Source: Verrucomicrobiales bacterium (GTDB lineage: Bacteria > Verrucomicrobiota > Verrucomicrobiia > Verrucomicrobiales > DEV007). Taken from it: DNA of 5,969 bases. A program made the translations under genes and the position numbers. The stretch is taken from NCBI GenBank assembly GCA_023253615.1, contig JALRFZ010000760.1:1-5969 (forward strand), read 5' to 3'. Positions 1 through 5,722 of this stretch are shown here, one piece after another (position 1 is the stretch's first letter; every line of letters begins with the position of its first letter). The notes below the pieces were generated by a model. It was given only the letters and a program-made list of their open reading frames with translations, did no database searches and had not been told where the DNA came from.

Positions 1-209
1 GTCTGCGAGGTGAGGTCGATCTCGACCCGTTTGGGACCGCCGAAGACCGAGAGCTTTTTGGGCTTTTCCGCCTGGTTCCGCTGCTTCGCCGGGGCCTTGG
101 ATTTCTCCGCGGCGAACCGTTTTCCAAGGGAGAGCTCCTGCGAGGAGACGGGGGCCGCGGCCAGGACGGCGAGGGCGCAAAGAACCGGAAAAATGCGGCA
201 AAAAGTCAT
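1..209 (-). CDS. Secreted protein of unknown function, N-terminal part only
   Basis: The reading frame opens at an ATG whose complement is at 207-209 and stays open for 69 codons to the left edge, so only the N-terminus is visible. Residues 1-23 form a typical Sec signal peptide: Arg5, then a hydrophobic run (about residues 6-19, rich in Leu, Ala and Val), with likely cleavage near Ser22-Ser23 before Gln24. Residues about 30-52 are a Lys/Ala/Gln-rich, probably disordered linker. After it comes LSVFGGPKRVEIDLTSQ, which reads like the first beta strands of a folded domain. I do not recognise the family. It is transcribed away from the GH26 gene and the DUF1080 remnant. The open frame, the clear signal peptide and the absence of a better frame on the other strand support it as real. 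Confidence 0.7.
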   Translation of the reverse strand, partial: MTFCRIFPVLCALAVLAAAPVSSQELSLGKRFAAEKSKAPAKQRNQAEKPKKLSVFGGPKRVEIDLTSQ

Positions 210-217
210 GCCGCGAG

Positions 218-246
218 TCTATCGGAAAAATCACGGCGCTTGGCAA
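218..246 (-). promoter_or_regulatory. Possible sigma-70-type promoter for the leftward secreted protein
   Basis: On the minus strand TTGCCA (241-246) is followed after 17 bases by GATAGA (218-223), and the start codon lies only 8 bases further on. The -35 match is good (5 of 6) but the -10 match is poor (3 of 6). If real, the transcript would have a very short leader. It is offered as a candidate only, because such matches are common by chance. Confidence 0.22.
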
Positions 247-269
247 GATTCTTTTGCCATGGGGTTGGT

Positions 270-604
270 GCGGGCGGCCGGGGCGGTCATCCTGCCAGTG
301 GTTTCGAGGTGAGCCTGCTCAGTGGCGCGAAACCGATGAAGTGTCCGACCGGCTCGCTCGATAACGTGACGCCGATGGACCCCTCGTCACTGAAACAGAG
401 TGATGGGTTCGAGATCCACCTCAAGGGGGGCGATCGCGTCGTCACCGTCCTCCTCAACGGGCAGCCCTCGAGCATCTCGTTCTTTCCGCCACCGGTCCGG
501 ACACCAAGGGGATCGAGGCGGAGGTTGGCCGGCTCGCGATCCAGGCGAACTCGAAAGAGGGCGGCTACCATTTCCGGAAGATTTCAATCAAGCCCCTGCC
601 TTGA
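270..604 (+). pseudogene. Decayed C-terminal remnant of a DUF1080-like (3-keto-disaccharide hydrolase-type) domain
   Basis: Two adjoining frames together read like the last ~110 residues of a DUF1080 / concanavalin-like domain. In the frame of base 300 the text runs GFEVSLLSGAKP, then PTGSLDNVTP, then GFEIHLKG and VTVLLNGQ (about 300-470). Two frames over it continues ATGPDTKGIEAEVGRLAIQ, then GGYHFRKISIKPLP and a TGA at 602-604. The frame change falls between about 470 and 485. The pattern 'beta-strand, LNGQ, GxLAIQ, HFRxIxIKPL' is how such domains usually end. No start codon or N-terminal half is present: upstream there are only about 60 bases before the divergent gene at 209. I therefore see a truncated and frameshifted relic. 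A sequencing error could explain the frameshift but not the missing N-terminus. The family assignment is from motif memory and is moderately sure. This is the only content of the 432-base gap 210-641 apart from the candidate promoter. Confidence 0.55.
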
Positions 605-641
605 CCGTTGCCTTGCGGGGAAAATGCCTCTCTGCTGGCAC

Positions 642-1616
642 ATGAAGTCGTTCCACTCTCACTCCCTTTCCTGTCTCGCGGTGATCCTGATCGCCCTTCT
701 CGCCCCGACCCGCGTTCCCGCCGCGGAGCCGCTCCTCGGGGTCTACGGTGAAAACTCGATGGAGCGTGTCCTCGCCTTCGAGCAGTGGCTCGGCCGGCCG
801 GTGGATGTGATCCTCTGCACGGTCGATTTCCAGAAGTGGGAGAACTACCGCTACGCCGACTGGCTGAGCCGGACCGTCTATGGAAAGCGCGGCGATCGTC
901 GGCTCGTCTACGATGTGCCCGTCATCATCCAGGGCGCGACGTATCCCGAAGCCAAAGCCGGAGCCTACGACGATCATTGGCGATGCCTCGCCGAATCGAT
1001 CCTCGCGAACAATCCGGGTGAATTCGAAATCGTGATCCGTCCGAGTCACGAGATGAACGGCGAATGGTTCGTCTGGGGCGTGGGGGGCTCGCGCGAGGCG
1101 CTCATTCCCGACTTCATCGCCTCGTGGCGTCGCTTTCACGGCGTCTTTCGCGGAGTCGCGGGCGGGGAGCGTTTCCGCTTCAGCTTTTCCGCCTCGGAAG
1201 GCGCGAGCGACCCGCGGCCGATGTGGCCGGGCGACGAGTATGTCGATCTGATCGGCTACGATGTGTACTGGAAACCGAAGGCGATGGGCGGCGAAGGCTG
1301 GGAGACCAATGATCCCGTCGAGGCCTGGGCGAAACGCACCACCGATCCCTACAATGGGTGGGCGCTCGCGGGCATGATGGAATTCGCGAAGGCCAAAGGC
1401 AAACCCTTCCAGATCGACGAGTGGGGCGTGTGGGGACCGGATGCCGCTCCCTTTGTCGAGGCGATGGCGGCCTTCATCAAGACCCACGGTCTGAGGTCGC
1501 ACACCTACTGGAATTCCGACGCGGCCTATCCGGGCGAGTTGTCGGGGCGTGACGCGACGTGGCCTGAGACTGCCGGAACTTTCAGAAAGGTTTTCGCTGG
1601 TGAACTGAATCGGTGA
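642..1616 (+). CDS. Secreted GH26-like glycoside hydrolase (mannanase-type fold)
   Basis: This 324-residue protein begins with a Sec signal peptide (hydrophobic residues about 9-22, likely cut after VPA-Ala near residue 28). The mature part fits a (beta/alpha)8 glycoside hydrolase of family 26. RPSHEMNGEW (133-142) matches the GH26 motif with acid/base Glu137. KPFQIDEWGVWG (254-265) places a probable nucleophile at Glu260, about 120 residues later, as expected for this clan. Asp202/Tyr206-Asp207 in the VDLIGYDVYW strand and the Trp-rich stretches are typical substrate-cleft elements. GH26 enzymes mostly cut beta-1,4-mannan, and some act on other beta-glucans or xylan; the substrate here is not decidable. 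I chose ATG642 because the signal peptide begins there. ATG624 is an alternative adding six residues. In-frame starts further upstream (for example 336) would only add out-of-context DUF1080 remnant sequence. Neither candidate start has a strong Shine-Dalgarno. The thioredoxin-like gene follows after 54 bases and may be co-transcribed. Confidence 0.85.
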   Translation: MKSFHSHSLSCLAVILIALLAPTRVPAAEPLLGVYGENSMERVLAFEQWLGRPVDVILCTVDFQKWENYRYADWLSRTVYGKRGDRRLVYDVPVIIQGATYPEAKAGAYDDHWRCLAESILANNPGEFEIVIRPSHEMNGEWFVWGVGGSREALIPDFIASWRRFHGVFRGVAGGERFRFSFSASEGASDPRPMWPGDEYVDLIGYDVYWKPKAMGGEGWETNDPVEAWAKRTTDPYNGWALAGMMEFAKAKGKPFQIDEWGVWGPDAAPFVEAMAAFIKTHGLRSHTYWNSDAAYPGELSGRDATWPETAGTFRKVFAGELNR

Positions 1617-1670
1617 AGGAAGGGGGAGCCGGATCATCCGCACTTTGCGCTGGATACAGATCCGTTTCCC

Positions 1671-2651
1671 ATGTTATTCGTCGATTCAGTCATGAAAATC
1701 GAGTCGCCACTTGCGGAACCTTCGGGAGTTCAGCCATGCTTCGGGCTCCCATGGATGACGCCATGGTTGGTGTTCGCCTTGTTCTCCTCCGGTTGCAAGC
1801 CGCCCGAGTCGGTGGCACAACGGGAATCCGGCGAAAAGGTCGATCCTCTCGTCGATACCACCGCGACATCGCCGTTCGATGATCCTCCGCCAGTCATCGC
1901 CGCACCCTCCGTCGCGGAGCCGGAAACCGCCACGCTTCCGTCCACGGAAACCGAGACAAAGACGCAGCTTCCCCTGGACTGCGTGCTCACAAATGCCGAC
2001 GGGCGCTCGATCCGCGGCACGATCGTTGGAAAGATGGGCGACGAGATTGCCTTTCAGCGAGCGAGCGATGGCAAGGCATTCGTGCTTTCGATCGACGGAT
2101 TGAGTCCCAACGATCAACTCGAACTGGCGGAACTTTCGGACGAGGCAGTGGAGACCGTGGCTGCCCTGAAAATTCCGTCCGTTACAGCTGAAGGGGAATC
2201 CGGAAACGGCAAGAACAAGATGGCAGGCGGAGCGCGTCCCCGGCGCGCGGATTGGCACGATGACCCTGAAAAGGCGTTCGCGGAGGCGAAGGCTCTAGGG
2301 TTGCCGGTCTACGTTTTTTTCACCGGTTCAGACTGGTGTCCACCGTGCAAAAAACAGGAGGAGTCGGTCCACAAGAAACCGGACTTCCAGAGGTTTGCCG
2401 ACAGCCATCTCGTGCTGCTGGAGATTGATTTTCCGCGTCGGCGCTCTCAACCGGCGGGCGTGAAGGAAAGAAACCAAGCGATGGCTTCCGAGTGGGGGGT
2501 GAGTTCGTTCCCCAGTCTGTTTTTGGCTTCTGACCCGAATGGCGATCGCGAACCGGTGAGGAGGGCACAGAGCCTGGAAGATTTTCTCGATGGACTGGAA
2601 GGCCAGGTCGGGCGCTTCAAGGCGGCATTCGCCGTGCCTGCCGCACCATGA
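1671..2651 (+). CDS. Thioredoxin-fold lipoprotein-like protein with an SHD1-like domain
   Basis: The protein has 326 residues. A hydrophobic stretch at residues 30-41 ends in SSGC with Cys42, a lipobox-like site (Ser at -3 is not ideal), which suggests lipid anchoring in the envelope. Residues 43-100 are a Pro/Glu/Thr-rich linker. Residues about 103-155 (LTNADGRSIRGTIVG ... FVLSIDGLSPNDQLELAEL) resemble the SHD1-like module common in Verrucomicrobia and Planctomycetes. After a second linker, residues about 195-318 are a thioredoxin fold: WHDDPEKAFAEAKALGLPV, then FTGSDWCPPCKKQEE with redox cysteines Cys223 and Cys226, and cis-Pro281 in SSFPSLFLA. It resembles thioredoxin-like (DUF255/DsbD C-terminal type) proteins that reduce or oxidise partner proteins outside the cytoplasm; the partner is unknown. 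The start is uncertain: ATG1671, ATG1692 and ATG1755 are in frame, none has a good ribosome site, and the two later ones still keep the lipobox. It ends 6 bases before the stop of the convergent phosphoesterase. Confidence 0.85.
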   Translation: MLFVDSVMKIESPLAEPSGVQPCFGLPWMTPWLVFALFSSGCKPPESVAQRESGEKVDPLVDTTATSPFDDPPPVIAAPSVAEPETATLPSTETETKTQLPLDCVLTNADGRSIRGTIVGKMGDEIAFQRASDGKAFVLSIDGLSPNDQLELAELSDEAVETVAALKIPSVTAEGESGNGKNKMAGGARPRRADWHDDPEKAFAEAKALGLPVYVFFTGSDWCPPCKKQEESVHKKPDFQRFADSHLVLLEIDFPRRRSQPAGVKERNQAMASEWGVSSFPSLFLASDPNGDREPVRRAQSLEDFLDGLEGQVGRFKAAFAVPAAP

Positions 2652-2657
2652 CAGAGG

Positions 2658-3674
2658 CTATTCCGGCGTAGGAAGAATCTCGATCACCAGATGCGCCCCG
2701 GTGGCGTTGGCCCCTGCGACGACCTGGGGGATGCCGTTGATGACGTCGGTGGAGAGTTGGTGGGTGTGGCCGGCGAAGACGCCGAGCAGGTGCGGCGAGG
2801 CGAAGACCTCGCGATGGAAGGTCATCGTCGTTTCCGAATGACGCCCGCGCCAGAGCGGTCGACGCTCGATGGCGTGGTGCTTGTCGGTGGCCGCTCCCCA
2901 ATCGGGATGGCCGCAGCCGAAACCGACCGGACGACCGGGAGCATACAGCGGGATGTGGACGCAGAGGATGACGGGCGATTCTCCGGCGGTTTCGCGCCGG
3001 AAGAAGTCGAGCTGTTCCGGAGTGATCTCGTAGGTCGAGTTGTCGATCAGCAGGACTTTCACCCCGCCGATGACCACGGCCGACGCATGGGGATCGCGTC
3101 CATCGTAGAGGGGGCGGAGCCGCTTTTCGATCCATTCCCGTCGGAGCTCCTCCGACGAGCCCGGGAGTCCCTCGTAATGCCAATCGTGATTCCCGGCGGT
3201 GTAGAGCCAGGGCAGTCCCGCCTCGCCGAGGCGGGCGAGCACCCACTCGACCGCGGCCTCGGAGGGAAAGCTGAGGAGATCACCGGCTAGGACCACGCTC
3301 GCGGCGGCCTCGGATTTCGCGACGCCGAGGGTCTCGAGAAAACAAGCCTCGGGATGGGTCTCCGCGCCCGATTGGAAGTGGCGCGTGCGCTGGTAGCCCC
3401 CCGCCATCCGGGCACTGTATTCGCGGAAGGGTTCGCCGCGTGCGTCGTCGCGCGAAAGGTGGGTGTCGGCGGCGAAGAGCAGCTTCACCGGGGCTGTCAC
3501 CGCAGAGGAATAGAGGCGGATGCGGTGGACATCCTGCGAGAACCCGCCGCGTAACGGGACATTGCCGTCTTCAGTGCGGCCGGTGCCGACCCACGGCAGG
3601 ACGGCGGAGCCGGCGAGGGCTCCTTTCAGCCATCCGCGGCGGGAAGATGAGGCGGGCTCGCGAGTCGGCGTCAT
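2658..3674 (-). CDS. Tat-exported calcineurin-like metallophosphoesterase
   Basis: This 338-residue protein starts with a Tat-type signal: SRRGWLKGALAGSAVL (residues 11-26), an SRRxxLK motif followed by a hydrophobic run. The dinuclear-metal motifs of calcineurin-like phosphoesterases appear in order: ADTH (Asp70, His72), AGDLLS (Asp132), GNHD (Asn162, His163), CVHIPLY (His240) and AGHTH (His303, His305). All metal ligands are present, so it is probably active, hydrolysing a phosphomono- or diester outside the cytoplasm after folding in the cytoplasm. An insert of about 60 residues between His240 and GHTH carries GFGCGHPDWG and could shape the substrate pocket. The substrate cannot be named. 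It lies 28 bases downstream of the esterase on the same strand and is probably the second gene of that operon. Its stop faces the stop of the thioredoxin gene with 6 bases between. No Shine-Dalgarno is seen before the ATG. Confidence 0.88.
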   Translation of the reverse strand: MTPTREPASSSRRGWLKGALAGSAVLPWVGTGRTEDGNVPLRGGFSQDVHRIRLYSSAVTAPVKLLFAADTHLSRDDARGEPFREYSARMAGGYQRTRHFQSGAETHPEACFLETLGVAKSEAAASVVLAGDLLSFPSEAAVEWVLARLGEAGLPWLYTAGNHDWHYEGLPGSSEELRREWIEKRLRPLYDGRDPHASAVVIGGVKVLLIDNSTYEITPEQLDFFRRETAGESPVILCVHIPLYAPGRPVGFGCGHPDWGAATDKHHAIERRPLWRGRHSETTMTFHREVFASPHLLGVFAGHTHQLSTDVINGIPQVVAGANATGAHLVIEILPTPE

Positions 3675-3702
3675 AAGAGAGGGGTGGAATGTGGTGGTTT
3701 TG

Positions 3703-4590
3703 TCAGGGTTTTTTCGTGGCCGGAACCATCCCGATTTCCGCGAGCCACTCCAGCGACTGTTGTTGCCACGCGTCCCACATCGGACCCTTGTAGCCGTTCA
3801 GCCCGTGGCCGCCGGAGGGAAGGGCGAGGTACTTTCCGGGCACGCCGTTTTTCACCAGCGCGGCGTGGAAGGCTTCGCTGTTCGCGGGCACGACGACCTT
3901 GTCATCCGCGGCATGGGCGAGAAAGGCGGGCGGGGTCTGGGCCGTGACCTGTTTCTCGTTCGAAAAACGGACCACCAGCTCCGGCGTTGGCCCGGGACCG
4001 AGGAGATTCTTCCGCGAGCCGCCGTGCGTGCTCGTGTCCATCGTGATGACGGGATAGATCAGGATCATGAAATCGGGTCGGCTGCTCTGGCGCGCCACCG
4101 GATCGACCGACGCGGCATCGCCGGCGTCGAAGTGCGTCCCCGCGGTCGAGGCGAGGTGGCCTCCCGCCGAGAATCCGATGATGCCGATCCGCTCCGGATG
4201 GATGCCCCATTCCTTCGCGTGGAAACGTGCGGTGCGCAGGGCGCGACCGGCATCGAGGAGCGGGACTTCGGAGCGGCCTTTGGGCAGCCGGTATTCGAGG
4301 ACGATGCCGGTGATGCCATGCTGGTTCAGCCAGGCGGCGATGCCATGGCCCTCTCCGCCGGTGACGAGTCCGCCGTAGCCTCCTCCGGGACAGATCACGA
4401 GGGCCGCGCCGTTCGGATTCGCCGGGCGGTGCAAGGTGTAGAACGCATTGGCGGAATCATTCGTGCCATCGCCGTTGGGGGCCAGGCCCTCCGGCCAGAG
4501 GGCGACGCGTTCGGGTTTCGCCTCACCTTCGGCGGCGCGGGCGAAGAGGCAGGCTGACAACAGGAACAGGATGGTGGCGGCGGATTTCAT
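3703..4590 (-). CDS. Secreted alpha/beta-hydrolase esterase (acetyl-xylan / BD-FAE-like)
   Basis: The protein has 295 residues. Residues 1-20 are a Sec signal peptide ending ARAA. The mature enzyme opens with VALWPEGLAPNGDG and then CPGGGYGGL (67-75), the oxyanion-hole loop in the PGGGY form usual for secreted carbohydrate esterases. GFSAGGHLA (139-147) holds the nucleophile Ser141. HAADDKVVVP (226-235) holds the probable acid Asp230 (or Asp229). GGHGL (260-264) holds the catalytic His262. These enzymes remove acetyl or feruloyl groups from hemicellulose, which would fit the GH26-like enzyme nearby; the true substrate is not shown. I chose ATG4590 because the signal peptide begins there. The frame stays open far upstream (to 5679), but that part is antisense to the next gene. 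It appears to be the first gene of a two-gene operon with the phosphoesterase, and diverges from the ADPRibase-Mn-like gene across a 153-base gap that carries the inverted repeat. Confidence 0.88.
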   Translation of the reverse strand: MKSAATILFLLSACLFARAAEGEAKPERVALWPEGLAPNGDGTNDSANAFYTLHRPANPNGAALVICPGGGYGGLVTGGEGHGIAAWLNQHGITGIVLEYRLPKGRSEVPLLDAGRALRTARFHAKEWGIHPERIGIIGFSAGGHLASTAGTHFDAGDAASVDPVARQSSRPDFMILIYPVITMDTSTHGGSRKNLLGPGPTPELVVRFSNEKQVTAQTPPAFLAHAADDKVVVPANSEAFHAALVKNGVPGKYLALPSGGHGLNGYKGPMWDAWQQQSLEWLAEIGMVPATKKP

Positions 4591-4622
4591 CACGGGGGGA
4601 GGAAAGGGATGGCTGGGAGCAC

Positions 4623-4729
4623 TCCCGGAAACGTCAAGGCAGGCCGCGATTCCGCAAGCGGCGGAAATCCGTGGGGGCCTTGCGCGAAGCCATTGCGGAT
4701 TCGTCTTGCCTGCCCGGCACATTCCGGGA
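4623..4729. repeat. Imperfect inverted repeat in the divergent promoter region (duplicated operator or MITE/REP-like element)
   Basis: The right arm on the plus strand reads TTGCGGATTCG (4693-4703), 4 bases, GCCTGCC (4708-4714), 7 bases, TTCCGGGA (4722-4729). The left arm on the minus strand reads TTGCGGAATCG (4657-4647), 2 bases, GCCTGCC (4644-4638), 7 bases, TTCCGGGA (4630-4623). Conserved blocks match at 25 of 26 positions and the last two blocks keep the same spacing. Each divergent gene therefore has the same element upstream, ending 14 bases before ATG4744 and 32 bases before ATG4590. The trinucleotide CAC stands directly outside both ends (4620-4622 and 4730-4732), like a short target duplication. 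A smaller hairpin is nested in the left half (4648-4669, GATTCCGC against GCGGAAATC with one bulge). No clear -10/-35 pair was found inside. Function is inference. Confidence 0.7.
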
Positions 4730-4743
4730 CACTGGTTTCTCCG

Positions 4744-5631
4744 ATGAGTTTCCCGTTCATCCCCACGCGCCGCTCCTTTCTGCAACAAGGCAGCCTCTGG
4801 CTGGCGGGCGCGTCGTGCTCGGCTGCCCCTGCTTTCGCGGACGAGAAACCGCTCGTATCGCTCGGCCTCCTCACCGACCTCCATTACGCCGACAAGGATC
4901 CGAAGGGCACGCGTCATTACCGGGAGACGCTCGCGAAACTCGAAGAGGCCGGAGAGTTCTTTGCGGGGAAACCCCCCGGTTTTGTCGTCGAGCTCGGCGA
5001 TCTCATCGATGCGGCCGACTCGGTGGAGACGGAGCTGGGCTACCTGCGGCGCATCAGCGGAGCCTTCGCGGCGATCGCCCCCGTGCGTCACCACGTCCTC
5101 GGCAACCACTGTGTCGATACCCTGACAAAGAGCGAATTCCTCGACGGGGTGGGCCAGGAGAGATCCTATTATTCCTTCGACCAGGGTGGCGTGCATTTCG
5201 TGGTGCTCGACGCATGCTTCCGCTCCGACGGTGTCGCCTACGAGCGGAAAAACTTCGATTGGAAAGATCCCAACGTGCCTCCGGCCGAGCTCGAGTGGCT
5301 GCGCGGCGACCTCGCGGAGGCCAAGGGCAAGGTGGTGGTCTTCGCCCATCAGCGCCTCGACGTGGCCGACTCGCACGGAGTGCGCAACGCGCCCGAGGTG
5401 AGGTCCATCCTCGAAGCTTCGGGCAAGGTCGCGGCGGTCTTCCAGGGGCACAGCCACCAGAATGCCTTGAACGATCTCGGCGGGATCCACTACGTCACCT
5501 TGCGGGCCATGGTCGAGGGATCGGGCTCGGAAAACAACGGCTACAGCCTCCTCGAAGTCCATGCCGGTGGACGAATGAAACTCACCGGCTCGCGAATGCA
5601 GCAGACCTACGATTGGACGGTGGAGCGATAG
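4744..5631 (+). CDS. Tat-exported metallophosphoesterase, ADPRibase-Mn (ADPRM)-like
   Basis: The 295-residue protein starts with TRRSFLQQGSLWLAGA (residues 8-23), a Tat signal with twin Arg9-Arg10, cut probably after AFA near residue 32. Metal-binding motifs of calcineurin-like phosphoesterases follow: LTDLHYAD (Asp45, His47), LGDLID (Asp86), GNHC (Asn121, His122), FAHQRLD (His202) and GHSHQN (His236, His238). The spacing, GNHC in place of GNHD, YYSFDQGGVHFVVLDAC, AELEWLRGDL and GGIHYVTLRAMVEG resemble the manganese-dependent ADP-ribose/CDP-alcohol diphosphatase group. Such enzymes split ADP-ribose or CDP-alcohols, but export implies an extracytoplasmic substrate, so activity is uncertain. 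ATG4744 is preferred over the in-frame 4609 because the Tat signal begins at it; the 45 extra residues would run through the inverted repeat. It is transcribed away from the esterase. The GloVer gene starts 91 bases downstream on the same strand. Confidence 0.87.
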   Translation: MSFPFIPTRRSFLQQGSLWLAGASCSAAPAFADEKPLVSLGLLTDLHYADKDPKGTRHYRETLAKLEEAGEFFAGKPPGFVVELGDLIDAADSVETELGYLRRISGAFAAIAPVRHHVLGNHCVDTLTKSEFLDGVGQERSYYSFDQGGVHFVVLDACFRSDGVAYERKNFDWKDPNVPPAELEWLRGDLAEAKGKVVVFAHQRLDVADSHGVRNAPEVRSILEASGKVAAVFQGHSHQNALNDLGGIHYVTLRAMVEGSGSENNGYSLLEVHAGGRMKLTGSRMQQTYDWTVER

Positions 5632-5722
5632 GTCGAAAGTCGGATACGACGGCGTCTCCGGACGTCCCGGGATGGGCATTTCGTCCTATATCGCGTTTCG
5701 CGGGATCGCGTTCATTGGGATC

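Noticed and set aside
10..312. Plus-strand open frame of 100 codons at the left edge
   Set aside because: It is antisense to the secreted-protein start at 209, which has a clear signal peptide, and has no recognisable content.
588..1643. Long minus-strand open frame (351 codons) opposite the GH26 gene
   Set aside because: The GH26 frame has catalytic motifs and a signal peptide; the antisense text has none.
1641..1670. Promoter before the thioredoxin gene (GGATACAGAT as a -10 box)
   Set aside because: No -35 partner at proper spacing, and the 54-base gap fits read-through from the GH26 gene.
2633..2646. Small hairpin GTGC-CTGCC-GCAC near the end of the thioredoxin gene as a terminator
   Set aside because: The stem is only 4 base pairs, lies inside the coding sequence and has no T-run.
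3520..4557. Long plus-strand open frame (345 codons)
   Set aside because: It is antisense to the esterase and phosphoesterase, is Arg/Gly-rich and shows no domain motif; it is a product of high GC codon bias.
5639..5670. Possible terminator after the second phosphoesterase (GTCG-GATA-CGAC and the palindrome GGACGTCC)
   Set aside because: Stems are 4 base pairs each and no T-tract follows; not distinguishable from chance in GC-rich DNA.
4591..5679. Upstream extension of the esterase frame on the minus strand, giving a 658-residue reading frame
   Set aside because: The extra part is antisense to the metallophosphoesterase at 4744-5631, which has all family motifs; the esterase signal peptide begins at 4590.
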